Below, one piece after another: positions 42,465-55,088 of a stretch of 64,000 nucleotides of DNA. Numbering within the stretch: the first letter of the stretch is position 1; each line of letters opens with the position of its first letter. Both the position numbers and the translations under genes were made by a program. Under the pieces are notes generated by a model, which saw only the letters and a program-made list of their open reading frames with translations, was not told the DNA's origin and did not search any database. Source of the DNA: Spinacia oleracea (taxonomy: Eukaryota > Streptophyta > Magnoliopsida > Caryophyllales > Amaranthaceae); assembly GCF_020520425.1 (NCBI RefSeq), contig NC_079489.1:19058001-19122000 (forward strand), written 5' to 3'.

Positions 42465-45400
42465 ATGGCTGAACTTCAAACTGAGTGCGGAAAATCCGAG
42501 GACAAAACGGGACTCCCAGTCAAAGGAGGGGTGTCGAAAGATGGGTCCAACACTCATTGTGACGCGGCAGCTAGCCGGCCTGCTGCCGCCATTTCTGTGC
42601 AGCACTTGTTGAATGGCGCTCACGAAGTCAATCCTAAGCACGATAATGGCAGGATGGTAGAGTCTTTGTCAGAAGATCCCGACTCACCTATGAAAGGACG
42701 CACCATGGAGAAAGAGAGTCGGCATGTCAATGAGGAACGTCCAGGAAAATGGACGAGACGAACTTCACAGAAGAAAAATGAGGCCCAGGGCCATCACTCT
42801 CTAGAGACTCCTAGAAGACAGCATGAGAGCGTCATTCGGAGAAAGAATGGCCGCGGCTCTGAGGAGAAAAGAAGGCGAAGGAGGTCGTCCTCCAGGGATT
42901 CCTTTATATTCAACACGACTCTTGAAAACATCGTCCTTGCTGAGGGACCGAATCTGGGAATAGAACCGTCCCCCCGACGACTGACCACCTCCAGCCAACA
43001 GGCCCCTTTCTGTGCTTTCCACAATGACGAAGGACATGACACCCAAAATTTACGGAGGTTGAGGAAGATATTAAGTGACCACGTGGCTGAAGGACACCTC
43101 CGCCAGTACATCCATTTAAAGGACACGGACAAAGAAATGAGCCCCACCTTTAAGAAGTATTCAGATGAAAGAGTTATGGTAATATCGGGGGGAATAGCTG
43201 CAGGAGAACCATGTAAGGAAGGACGGCAAAAAGGTCCATCTTATCTTCGCCCAGCACAGATGAATCTACCCTCTGTAGAAATTTTCAAAGATGATTACAG
43301 AAGGGCGGCAGCGCCATATGATGATGACCCTCTGGTTATAGAGATTAAGGTGGCCAACCTCAAGGTGAAGAGAGTACTGGTGGACACGGGGAGCTCGTCC
43401 GACATAATCAGTCTGCAATGTCTGCGGAAATTAAGACACGATCCTGAAGCCATAGAAAAAGTGTACGGGCCCTTGGTAGGATTCGGAGGGAGCATCGTTC
43501 GTCCAATCGGCTCCATATTACTCCCGGCCTCTATTGGAGTTCCCCCAGTGACCAAAGAAGGTGTCATCAGGTTTATAATTGTAGCAAACCTCACCACATT
43601 CAACATCATACTCGGCCTTCCAACACTCAACGACCTAAAAGATGTGATCGTTCCTCATTTACTACTGGTCAAATTTGTTGGAAGTAACGGACGCGTTGGG
43701 TCTCTCTATGGAAATCAACAGTTGGCCAGGGATTGTTACTTATCGACATTGGAGCCAACGGCCTGGGGAGCCTCTCCAAAGGGAAAAGAGCAAGCTAAAC
43801 CTCTGGCAAGCCGTCGTAAAACCCGGGAGACACCAACGGAGCACAATGCAGAAAGACGACCTGAGCCAGTGAGAGCACACTATGCTATAATTCTGGACTT
43901 AGCAGACCCGTCTCGAACGGTCCCCATTGGGATTCACCCTGACGACCCCATGTCAGCAGCATTAGTGCAACTGCTCCGAGAATACAAGGAAATATTTGCC
44001 TTCACCGTAGAGGAGATGCCATGCATTGATCCGGCGGTAGCCGTGCATAAGCTAAATGTGGATAGCGTCATAAAGCCAGTACGCCAGAAGAAGAGGAATC
44101 ATGGAGAAGCAAGAAATTTGGCCGCCGCTGCCGAGGTTAAGAAACTAATGGATGCAGGCTTCATACGTCCGTGTCAGTACCCAGACTGGGTAGCTAACGT
44201 AGTACTGGTACCCAAGCCCAATGGGACATGGAGGATGTGTGTTGATTACACCGATCTCAACAAAGCTTGCCCCAAGGACAGTTTCCCACTGCCAAAGATA
44301 GACCGACTCGTCGACTCAACGGCCGGACATTCCATGATGAGCTTCATGGATGCCTATTCCGGATTTCACCAGATCCCATTGTGGCCCGAGGATCAAGAGA
44401 AGACGTCATTTGTCACGGAACAAGGATTGTACTGCTAAGTAATGTCGTTCGGTTTAAAAAATGCCCCAGCCACCTTCCAACGGTTGGTGAACACGGTTTT
44501 CGCGAAGCAGCTGGGGAGGAATATAGAAGCCTATATCGACGATATGATTGTAAAAAGAAAACAAAAGATGGATCACCTTGACGATTTGAAAGAAACCTTT
44601 GAGACCCTCAGGACATACCAAATGAGACTCAATCCCAAGAAGTGCATATTCGGGGTATCCTCTGGAAAGTTCCTTGGCTTCTTGATTGACGAAAGGGGCA
44701 TTGAAGCAAATCCGGACAAGGTGCAGGCGGTCATCAATATGACGTCGCCAAGGACGGTCAAAGATGTGCAACGCTTAACTGGATGTCTTGCCGCCTTGGG
44801 GCGATTTTGATCTAGAGCTGGAGATAAGTGTCATTACTTTTTCAGTACCATCAAAAAGGGCACCCAGTTTGAGTGGACGTTGCGGGCAGAGGCCGTCTTC
44901 CTTCGTCTAAAAGAACACTTTCATACTTTGCCACGACTGGTCAGCCCTCTCTCAGGAGAAGTCTTGTATCTGTACCTTGCCATCTCAGAGTACGCACTAA
45001 GTGTCGTCCTGCTTACAGAAAGGGATGGGACGCAACTACCTGTCTACTTTGTCAGCCATATGCTGCAGAATGCTGAACTCAAATATCCAACAGTTGAAAA
45101 GTTTGGCTTCGCTCTGTTCTTGGCTAGTAAGAAGCTTCGTCCATATTTCCTGTCTCATCGACTGGTAGTATACACGGATCAACCGCTAAAGCGGCCGTTC
45201 ACCAATCTAGAAGCGTCCGGAAGAATGCTCAACTGGGCAATTAAGCTTAACACGTTTGATATTTCGTATGAGCCGCGGAAGGCAATAAAGGGACAGGCAT
45301 TTGCTGACTTCATTGCGGAACTGACCAAGCCACCCTATTTGAAGAATGAGAAAACCCAGTGGATAGTTGATGTGGACGGCTCTGCCACCCAGAATGGGTC

Positions 45401-47069
45401 GGGAGCCGGCATTATCTGCGAATCACCAGAAGGGGATATCTATGAATATGCAATGCGTTTTAACTTTCAGGCGTCAAACAACGAAGCTGAATACGAAGCC
45501 CTGATATGTGGAATTCAGATGAGCAAAGCCGCGGGGGCGGCAGACGTCCTAGTTCTATCTAACTCGCAGTTAATCGTCAGTCAAGTAAAAGGAGAATATG
45601 AGGCCAAGGATGACGCCATGATAAAATATCTGGAAAAGGTCCGTCAAGAAGTTCAGCAGCTGTCTAACTTTGAAATACAACATATACCCCGGTCTGAAAA
45701 TAACAAGGCAGACGCTTTATCCAAGATGGCAAGCTCAGCATCCTGCGACACGCCACGTCATTTATTCTGGGAGGTAAAATAGTTCAAAAGCATTGACGCC
45801 TCGAGAACAGACATCTTAGACCGAACAGCCACCTGGATGGATGATATTGTCAACTTCAAAATGAATGGAGTACTCCCTGATGATTCCAAGCAGGCGGAAA
45901 GATTACAAAAGAAATGCACCTGGTTCGAGATATTGAATGGGACTCTATACAAAAAAGCCTTTTCACGGCCTCTTCTTCGCTGCGTAACCCCCGAGAAGGG
46001 GCATGAAGTACTGGAAGATCTTCATCAGGGATTATGCAGCTCTCACATAGGAGGGAGGGCCCTGGAAGAAAAAGCCCTAAGAACCGGATACTATTGGCCC
46101 ACTCTCAAAGAAGACGCTCTCAACTTGGTCAAGCGGTATGATAAATGCCAACGATTTGCTCATCTAATTCGACGGCCGGCGCAGAAACTGACGCCAATCA
46201 CCAGCCCTATACCATTCGCCAAATGGGGGATGGATTTATTAGGTCCCTATACGACGGCACCAGGAGGATTGCGTTATGTAATAGTTGTCGTCGACTACTT
46301 CACTAAATGGGTAGAAGCCGAAGCTTTAAAAAACACTAAGGCACAAGATGTGAGAGCATTCATCTGGAAAAACATCATCACAAGATTTTGCGTGTCTCAG
46401 TCTATTGTATTCGACAACGGGCCACAATTCAAGATGCCCAAATTGGAAGATTGGTTGGCTGACCATGGTATCACAATATGTTTTGCATCAGTAGGACGCC
46501 CCCAAGCTAACAGACAAGTAGAAGCATTCAACAAAATCATCTCTGAAGGAATGAAGAAGAAGCTTGATGAGGCAAAGGGCTTATGGGCTGACGAGTTACC
46601 CTATGTTTTATGGTCTATACGGACCACGGCAAAAAATTCCACAGGAGAAACACCATTCTTGTTAGCTTATGGGGCTGAAGCCGTCCTACCCATTGAAATG
46701 CGTGAACCAACTCTGCGCGTCATGTTGTTTAATGAAGATGCCAATTGGGAAATGATGAAGGCGGCCTTGGATTTCTTACCAGAAACAAGAGGAAACGCGG
46801 CTCTACGACGGCAGCTATACAAACTCCGGATGACAAGGGAGTACAACAAAAGGGTTTCTACAAGAATACTAAAAGTCGGAGATTTTGTGCTTAGAAAAAT
46901 GGAAGTCGTCGGACGCGCCAATGAACAAGGGAAACTCACTCCTACTTGGGAAGGTCCATATGAGATTTACGAGGAGGTTCGAGACGGAACATACCGGATC
47001 CAAGACATGCAGGGACGTCCGATCTTGCGTACATGGAATGCGGATAACCTCAAGAAGTACTTTTTCTAG
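42465..47069 (+). pseudogene. Gag-pol polyprotein of the Tat element, three internal stops
   Basis: One frame of 1,535 codons from ATG 42465. Gag is short: a basic region (residues 80-145, EEKRRRRRSSSRDS), then directly FCAFHNDEGHDT; the usual central gag domain is missing. Protease VDTGSSSD lies at about 305, reverse transcriptase MDAYSGFHQI and YIDDMIV at about 690, RNase H at about 880-940, archaeal-type RNase H from IVDVDGSATQNGSG (about 966) to HIPRSENNKADALSKMA. Integrase runs from about 1180 with WGMDLLGPY, VFDNGPQF and QVEAFNK (DDE). The zinc finger reads YDKC where a first Cys is normal. Stops: TAA 44436, TGA 44808, TAG 45780. The TAA lies between GLYC and VMSFGL, where family members have two residues, so a small deletion may have made it. 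Confidence 0.9.
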
Positions 47070-47752
47070 ATTAACACTTATGTTATCTTGATTATATGTT
47101 TTGTAAAGACGTCCAGAACCTAGACGCACCATGTAGCATGCTTTAAACATTAAATGAAAAATTCCCTGCAAGCCGGCCTTGCTGGGAAATCTTTATGACA
47201 AATATGTTATCAAATTCCTTGGAAAATGCAAACTAACGTTCTCCCAAGAAATAAAGACTAGTCGTTTAAAGGCCTAAGAAGTGGCCCAGATTAGCACCCT
47301 TACTAGGATGATCACCTAGAACACAGGGGTCACACATTTCTAAACATAGCTATATAATGTAGCTAAAGACCTCGGCAAAAAGACCAGGGCAGGCATCTGA
47401 CGTCTCAATTCAGAGGCGTCAGACATAATCGTAGAATCAATCACAAAAACAGATGACAAAAGCTAAAAAGCAATAGGACGTTCAAAAGACGCCATGTCAT
47501 TCCAAAAAATTAGTCATAATTACAAAAATTATGCACAATGCCATTAAGCAAGGCGTCATGAAAACAAGTTCAAAATAAATACAAGACGCCTAAGAGCTCT
47601 CATTCCTCATCCTCGCTGGGAACAAACTCAGGAGGAGTGCGTCCTTCCTTCTGAGCCTTCTCCACCTCAATCTGATAGGTGAGGAACTTCTCGAACCAGC
47701 TGAAGGGACGTTCACTGGCAAATTCGGCATTCCATGCAAGCTCCATACCCCT
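47070..47752. other. 3' region of the Tat element between the convergent frames
   Basis: Non-coding, separates the ends of gag-pol (plus) and the antisense gene (minus). Contains GACGTC/GACGCC-rich words near 47390-47430 and no gene. Confidence 0.5.
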
Positions 47753-49894
47753 TCAGGTTGATTTCTCACCTAGCATGGCCAACTGGTTGAGAACACTCTT
47801 TGACAAAGCAACCTCCTTGCGAGCCGCCTCCAGCTGGACCTCCAACTCCTTAAACTGAGTCTCAAGACGAGAAAACTCAGCTTCTTTCTCCTTGATTTTC
47901 TTAGAAAGGTCCTCCATTTCAGAAAAGTTCTGATCAAATTGCAGGAGACGAGCCGCGTTCTCAGCATTTTGGGAAGCCAGGGCGGTGGTCACAACGTCAA
48001 TCTCCTCCCGCCTGTCAAAGCGAAGTTTCTCCAGCTCAGCAAAATGCTGATCGCCACACTGACTAGCCAGAAGACGGTGTCGAGCCTCTTCATGCACCAA
48101 AGCAGTGCGCCACTTCTTCAGCGAGTCCAGCAGAATGAACGTCTGCACAAAAACAGCAAGAGTAAAACACAAGAGAAACAAGTATATGTAAATAATAAAG
48201 GCATAATGAAACTCACATCCAGTGCCGAGGACTGCATAGCGGCAAGCATATTCTCGGTCGCCTCGGGAAGAGTCTCAGCATACTTGGGAGGAATGGCATT
48301 ACGCATCAACGTCATTATCTTCCTGCGGTCATGAGAATTGAACCCGCCTGAAGAAGGGATCTGATCCAATTCAGCATCAATGTCTTTCTGAGGGTCGGGA
48401 ATTTCTATGGGAAAAACAACGGCCTTAGTATCCCTGGGAGAGACTATAGAACTGCTAGACGAGGAACGACAGGTGGTTACGATGTTGGAGTAAAACTTAC
48501 CCCAAGAATTTCTAGCTCTTTCCTCCACTTTCAGAGGAATATTCCGGCGGACGGCTTCAGGAATCCCCGCAAGAGGATCGGCCGTCGCTCCAGCTTTCCG
48601 GAAGCTAGGAGAAGCGGATGCAGCCTTGGGGACGGTAAACACCTTAGGAGCCTTCGAAGCCGTTGACTTGAAGACGGGTTTCCCTGTGCCGCCAGCCCTG
48701 CGCTTAGAAGAAGGTGCCGCGTCCGTGGCCGCCTTCCTCTCCTTCTGAAGAAATGAGAACATATAAATTGCAAACAATAAAGGGAATTACATAGGAAGGC
48801 CTGATCAATACCTTCTCCTCAGCAGGAGGGGGAGCCATCTGCTCTGGGACGGCTTGTTCGGCCGCCTGCTGACGCTGCCAAGCCTTATAGGTAGTGGCGT
48901 CAAGTACCTTTGCCAGCCAGGACGACATATCCACTTGGCCTTTGGAGGCATCGTCCAGCTTATCCATGGCCTCGTCTGAAAAAACAAATAAAAACATTAG
49001 TATAGTTTTGATGAAACAGTGAAAGATTGGAAGTATAGATACATTACCTCTCGGCATATACGGACACAAGCCCACAACCGAGAGGAAAACGGGATCGCCC
49101 AGTTGATCCAGATGAGGCAAGCACCCCTCGGGTATGTAGGTCGTCTTGTCTTTAATTATGAGCGGCTTGGCCTTGAACAAAGACGAGATCCGTTCCTAGA
49201 GAGCGGCGGAGACCGGAGGGAAAGAGCTGCCCTTTCCAACCAAGTTGGGCTTGACGTTCCAACGTCTCATCCGCTCGCACATCTCCAAATTTGTGGTTTT
49301 GATAACCACCCACTTCTTCCTCCTGTGATGCCATTTGGACGTCTTGCCCATCACCGTCCGATAAGCTCCCTTGTACGTAAGAATTAGCCAACCCGCGACG
49401 GCTTTTGAAACTTGGGACATGGAGGCGATCCTTAGGAACGCCGGGAAGGAGGGAGTGATACCTTCGAGCTCACAACGAGCGATATAGCCGAACACACCCG
49501 CCCAAGAGTTGGGGGACATTTGGTTCAGGCCAATGTTGAAGCCGTCCAGCAACTCCACCACAAAGGGGTGAGGGGGGAATCTCATACCAAGCTTCAGAAA
49601 AGAGCCGTACACGGCGAATTCCCCTTCCACCAGTCCAAAGCTGGTGCAGTCCATACCAGCCGGCATACGAAACTTATATTCCGAGCCTAGGTTCAGAGAC
49701 CTCCCATAGTCCTTCCCCTTGAGGGTGAGGAAGTTCAGCCACGGCTGAAGTGGGAAGATTGCGCTGGGGTGAAGGTGACCTTCCTCCCCACCTGACGTGC
49801 TCGTCGGCGCGACATCGGCGCGCTCGGGGACGTCCTCCTCTATGGGAGAAGAAGATTCTCCTTCAAATTGATCTTCGTCCTCTATTCGCGCCAT
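47753..49894 (-). CDS. Antisense gene of the Tat element, four exons, one stop
   Basis: Exons 49894-49048, 48975-48812, 48744-48217 and 48142-47753, all with GT-AG borders and compatible phases, give 642 codons plus TGA. The single flaw is an in-frame TAG at 49196-49198. Residues about 30-190 (FPPHPFVVELLDGFNIGLNQ, NSWAGVFGYIARCELEGITP) match the 'putative gypsy type transposon' domain (PF04195). A Ser/Lys/Ala-rich middle follows (KRRAGGTGKPVFKSTASKAP), and the last ~130 residues form a long coiled coil (EMEDLSKKIKEKEAEFSRLE). Such antisense frames are known from some Tat elements, e.g. Retand. The role is unknown. The MARIEDED start is chosen by context; an in-frame ATG lies 12 bases upstream. 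Alternatively this could be a captured host gene. Confidence 0.75.
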
Positions 49895-50362
49895 GAAATC
49901 CTGCACAGGCTGAAGACTTGGCTCAAGACACGGGGCATTAATTACTTGAAAAGAGAAGGCGTCAAAAGGACAGGTTGACGCCCTCAGTTTGACGTACCCC
50001 TTGCATAGTTAAGAAAAGAGAAGTGGGAAGAATCAAAATCAACAAACAAATTTTCCCAAAAGAGAGCATTACCTGATAGATCAAAGAGAGTTTGTGAAGA
50101 ACTTTGATGAAGAACTGCAAGAATAAGGCTTTGAAGATTGTGGCGGCGCTACAGTGAACTTCGGTGGATGTAAAGACGTCGGAAATCGCCTCCTCTTATA
50201 GCTCTCAAATAATCGCTAGAAATGAGGGGGAAAGTCACTCGAAATGGCCACTTATTTATAGAGGGGTAAAAAATGATTACCCCTGCCACGCGTCGTCATC
50301 CCATTGAACACTCCAAGAGCAGTGAAAACTAACGTCTGTTTTCACTCCTCATGAGGGGCAAA

Positions 50363-50881
50363 TGATCTGGGCTTGAATATCTCCACCATAAGGCCCAAAG
50401 AGGCTACAATGACCCATACAGGCCAGCTGGGCCCAAGCCTAGGAAGTAGGCCCAAACCTTGGTACCTAAACGAAATAAGAGCACAGCCCCATTTTGGAAA
50501 GCCCATCTTCTCTGAGAAACCAGGTCCAATTCGTAAAAAGGCTCATCATTGTTGGGCAAATGACACGTGTCCTAAATCCCCAAGGGGCACGCACCCCACA
50601 GCTAGGGTTGAGAGATCAGTTCCCAAGAAACCCTAGCACTATAAATAGCTCAGATCCCAAGGTAAAGGTAATCAATTCATTCCTACCAACCTAAAACTAT
50701 CTTTGCTCTGCCTTCTCTCTACAAGTTACTTCTCTCTCTAGCTTATACTTACTTAAGCATCGGAGGGAATATTCCTACGGGAATATTCTTGTTTTGCAGG
50801 TTGCCAGAAGTTCGCGCCAGGTCATACTTGATACCTCCGAGGAACGCGTACCACGTCAGCACCGTAAAAGATCCCACAACA
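50363..50881 (+). repeat. 3' LTR of the Tat element
   Basis: 519 bp, differs from 41915-42433 by four substitutions: GGCCC for GGTCC, GCACGCACC for GCACACACC, and two in GAGGAACGCGTACC. Confidence 0.92.
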
Positions 50882-51164
50882 GTTATCATAAATGGTTACT
50901 CAAATATTGGGCATTAAATTATTAACATTTATAGAACATATTATTTTTTATTGATTTAAAGTCATAACATGATGAATTGGAGTGGTGGTTAAACTTTACA
51001 TCAATTAAAGCAAGATCATAAGTTTGAGTATCGATACCAACATTTTTTTTGTGAGATAACAATATGTGTATATGTGCGCATGACATGGCTCCATATCATT
51101 TACCAAGTAATGGCGACACGTGGAGATATATCATGCATTGCCTTATAAATTTAATAATAATAGT

Positions 51165-51908
51165 TTAGGGCCCGTGCACCGCACGGCTATTACTAAAAAA
51201 AATTAATTATTTTAATAGTAACTAAAAGACTTGTGATATTAGGAAAACATGAAAGTAAAAAGGATATATGAAAAAGTATAAATTCAAAGTTGTGTAAAAT
51301 AAATATTCAAATGAACTAAATTTGCATATTACTATACAAAGTTAAACATTATAGTCGTTTACATGTATGTAGAATGATCTAACAACGTTAACCAAACCCG
51401 AATAAGTCAAGACTAATTTTCGAAAAGACCCGAGCATAACCGAGTTAGTCAAATACAACATATTTTGAATTGAGTAAAATCTTGATAAATTAACTTATAT
51501 GTTAGTCTACTTACCATGTATTATTATTTTAATTAACATTCTTACTTACCAGTTACCAGTTACTCGTTACCATGTATTATATTATTAATAGTAGACTAAC
51601 ATTAGAAGTTCATTCATCAATATTTTTTATATTTCTTATCAGATTAAAAAGTTATAATAATACATAAATAAAATTATATCATAAAGGAAAAAATAATATT
51701 GATTTAGCTTTACTCCAATAAAATATTATGCAGTACACATCTAAGGTAATTAAAATATATTTTTATCTTAGTTTCCTAAAAAATACGTAATGTAATTTAT
51801 TATTTTAAAGTAAAACAATAAAAAAAAATTGGCTGGAAAAAATCGCACCAGAAAATGACGCGTGTCATTCCTAGTGTTTCTTTTAATATATAGTAATAGA
51901 TATATAGA
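51165..51908 (-). mobile_element. Helitron-like non-autonomous element
   Basis: On the minus strand it starts TCTATATATCTATTACTATA just after an A (51909) and has TTAAAAGAAACACTAG, like plant Helitron 5' ends. It ends with a GC-rich hairpin GCCGTGCGGTGCACGGGC followed by CCTAA (51165), close to the Helitron hairpin-CTRR end. The base after the end is A rather than the expected T, so the exact border is uncertain. About 744 bp, AT-rich, no coding content. Confidence 0.5.
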
Positions 51909-53112
51909 TTTGCAAAATATTTCTGCTTACTCATTTGATTTCATCGAGAATGCATCTGGAGAATCTTCTAGCGAAGAATTACATAGAAAATAGTGAGATC
52001 ACCCATTGAGATCATTAGATCAATTATTGAATTGAATATTACGCAATTTGGGCTATTGTGGGGGTCCCCTTAATTAGATCTTGTTTTATTGTAATCGTAA
52101 TTCGTTTTCATAATTAACTTATATTATTTTCTTTTGCGGGATGAATCTACTACTACGTACTAATCGTAAGCACTTACCTCTAATTACCAACAAAGGTGGC
52201 GTGATTCATTGAATCATGAGTCTACCCGTATCCCTTTTTGTCTGCCATTTTATATTCAGCCTCACTTATAGCATTGTGTATGTTTTGTATTGTGGATTTT
52301 TAGGAATTAATTAGGTTGCGTGGAATTGAGGAAAACAAAAGTTAGGAGAGCAAATGTATTAAGGTTAAATAAAGTTACCGTCTTCTTAACTATTTTTAAT
52401 ATCAGGGTAATTTTTTAGGGACATATTCAATAGGACAAATATAAAGGGACCGTAAAATTAGTTTATCTTGTGATTAGAAACTATTTGTCATTCGATTGCA
52501 TGGACATAATGACCTAAAGAAACCTAGTTACATCGTTAGTTCTCTTTCTATTTTCACAAATCTCAACGGGTGGATTGTAGTTCGGTGAATCTGCTTTTTA
52601 TATTTCTACACACTACTTCGTATTTTCATAATACTACGTATATTTTACTATCTTTTCTATTGATACTAAACAAAAAACATATAGTCATGTGAGATATAGT
52701 TAGATTCTTACGATGTGTACATATTTTTATTAATTGATATCAAAATTTTAATTTTTGGTTATTGATGAAAAATTGGTTGGGGTTATGCATTGACAATTAT
52801 GACAAAAGAATTTGTATTATACTATTATGCTTAATTATGGTCTATTATGTGGTTTTCTTCTTTAGGTGAACGACTTGGCCTCATATATGAATGTCATATA
52901 TACTCCGTACAAATTTTAGGTACATCTTTTTATGAATATTGATGGTCTTTATGCAAATGTTAACTAATTTAGTTGTTTAAAGCTTTGAGAAGAAAATATT
53001 AGATTACAGATCCAATCACGTTTGTATTATTTGGTTTCATAACTTGTTATCCACACACAAGCAAGATTGACCTAATATAATAAATTAAATTAATCCAGCG
53101 TTGACTAGCTAC
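51909..53112. other. Spacer upstream of the UGT pseudogene
   Basis: AT-rich with no coding region. A TATA-like TTATAAAT at about 53114 precedes the UGT exon. Confidence 0.4.
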
Positions 53113-53162
53113 ATTATAAATATGTTATACATATCATGTGCCTAAGAAAAGAAAACACAAAA

Positions 53163-53722
53163 ATGGAGAACAATGAAGCAAGTAGAAGACAAGGTGAAGT
53201 ACATGTAATAGTAATCCCATATCCAGTTCAAGGCCACATTAATCCCATGCTCCAATTCTCAAAACAACTTGCTTCAAGAGGCCTTAAAGTTACATTAGCC
53301 ACAACCTCCTCCTTCTCCTCTAAATTCAACGAGTTCAAATCGAGCTCAATCACCATAGAAACCATATCCGACGGAAGTAACAACAATGAAACCGCGAATC
53401 CGGTAAACGTGGATGGATACATCGAAAGATTTAACGTGGTTGCACCACCGAGTTTAACTCAACTAATTGAGAATAAACTTGGTGTTGGTCATAACGTTAG
53501 ATGTCTTGTATATGATTCTGGCATTCCTTGGGGTTTAGATATAGCTAACAAGTTTGTGTTGATGATGGGATAATGCCTTTGTTTGAAGGAAGGGACGTGC
53601 CATCCTTTGTTCGTGCAGTGGGATTGCACCCTTCTCTTGAGAAGCTTGTGCTTGATCAATTCTCAAATTGTGGAGATGCTCATTGGCGTTTCTTTAATAC
53701 TTTTGATAGCCTTGAGAGTAAG
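53163..53722 (+). pseudogene. UGT74-type glycosyltransferase, exon 1 only, with internal deletion
   Basis: Starts MENNEASRRQ and carries PYPVQGHINPMLQFSKQLAS (catalytic His at residue 25) and CLVYDSGIPWGLDIANKF (Asp at 118). At about 53555 the sequence jumps to DDGIMPLFEGRDVPSFV in another frame: around 30 residues are lost and the frame breaks, giving a stop at 53571. Exon 1 then runs on to LESK and a good donor (AAG|GTACGT at 53723). No second exon with a PSPG box is found before the next UGT copy. An ATG at 53136 is in frame, but lies too near the TATA-like site at 53114; 53163 is preferred. A non-functional member of the cluster. Confidence 0.85.
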
Positions 53723-54692
53723 GTACGTACTATATACTCCATTCGATCGTTCAATTATCACTTTATTATCGTTTTAATTGGTCGACATACGTTAAAACTC
53801 TAATCATCTACGGAGTATAATAAATTAATAATGCTACTCATAAAACACATAGAATTCGTTTCAAACTTACAGAGTACAACTTCAAAGTAAAGTGTGGAAC
53901 GTACACTTGTATTATTGTAGCTAGATAAATTTAGTTGATCTGCTTCTATTAACATAGCTTCCTTTATTACGGAGCCGTATATAATTTAAATTAAATAATC
54001 AGCCTAGATCAGGTTTTGTGCAGTGTACATACATATATTATAATATTATATTTATCTATTTTTATAAAATATTTAACTGAAATATTATATTCCATCCGAA
54101 CGCTACTGTAAAATCAATAAATCTTAAATATACTCATTTAATCGTTCGAACTTCCACAAACCATCTAAACAACTACTTTCCATCCGCAATCTTAGGTTGT
54201 GTTTTCATACACACAAGTACAATCCATTAGCCTATCTACCAATAACAATTCGTTCATTTGATTTCTTGGCTCTTGCCAATAGTAAAATAATAAAATAAAC
54301 TATCCAAAAAGCAATAAAATATCGTAAGGAATGACAAACAACTGAAAATTAAGGAGATACATTTATATAGTCATACATATAAGATATAAGTATATAACAT
54401 TATAACCTATCGTAAACAGCATATATGTTACTCCGTAACATGTACTACGTACTATGATTGTATACTCAATGTAAAGTATACATCAATTCATTGAATGAGC
54501 TTGTTATTAGTATAGTTTTTAATTGGGGACCAAGGGGGCCTGCCTGAGCCCCTGTCAGTCAGCAGAAATATTTGTATTAAATCAATTAATATCAACTTCT
54601 TACGGAGTAATTAATTAAAGAAGCAAGCGAGAGTGCCGCATTGGTTTTAACCCCTCTTCGTCAGTTCGTTGAGAACCTAAGTCGATCAAGTG
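53723..54692. other. AT-rich sequence after the broken UGT exon
   Basis: Former intron start, then AT-rich spacer. No PSPG-coding exon or other gene on either strand. Confidence 0.45.
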
Positions 54693-55088
54693 CGTGTTCG
54701 GCGGTAGCGTTTGAGGTAGCGGGTAGCATTTTGACCTAGTTGAGACGCTACTTGTAAAATTTGTAAGTATTTGGTAAAGTAGCGATTTAGGTAGCGGTTA
54801 GCGGTTGAGGTAGCGGTTGGGTAGCTTTTGTCAAACGTTAAAATTAGTAGCGTTTAAGGTAGCGGGTAGCGTTTGACAAATTTATAATAAAGTTTTAAAT
54901 AATATTCTTCCGTTTATTTTTATTTTTATAATATCAACCGCTACTTTTACCGAACACTCATATTAGTTACCGCTACTTTGATAGCTAACCGTTACCCGCT
55001 ACTATTCACCGCTACTCGCTACTTTAACCGCTACCCGCTACTCAACCGCTAACCGCTACCCGCTACCGCTAATTTTGCCGAACAGGGC
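54693..55088. mobile_element. hAT-like MITE rich in TAGCGG/CCGCTA words
   Basis: Ends GTGTTCGGCGGTAGCG and CTAATTTTGCCGAACAGGG are inverted repeats over GTTCGGC. The arms hold many copies of GGTAGCGGTTAGCGG and CCGCTACCCGCTA, so the whole element can fold back on itself. AAGT appears on both flanks but a perfect 8 bp duplication was not found. A fragment of the family is at 34083-34235. Confidence 0.5.

Larger units (their letters stand above)
41915..50881 (+). mobile_element. Tat-lineage Ty3/gypsy retrotransposon with antisense gene
   Basis: An 8,967 bp element with 519 bp LTRs (41915-42433 and 50363-50881) flanked by the perfect duplication GTTAT (41910-41914 and 50882-50886). I count four substitutions between the LTRs, so it is young. 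The primer site TTGGCGCCGTCTGTGGGGA follows the 5' LTR; ATGAGGGGCAAA precedes the 3' LTR. The gag-pol frame holds protease, reverse transcriptase, RNase H, a second archaeal-type RNase H and integrase, the order typical of Tat elements. Downstream, on the other strand, lies a four-exon gene. Three stops interrupt gag-pol, so this copy is not autonomous. Confidence 0.92.
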
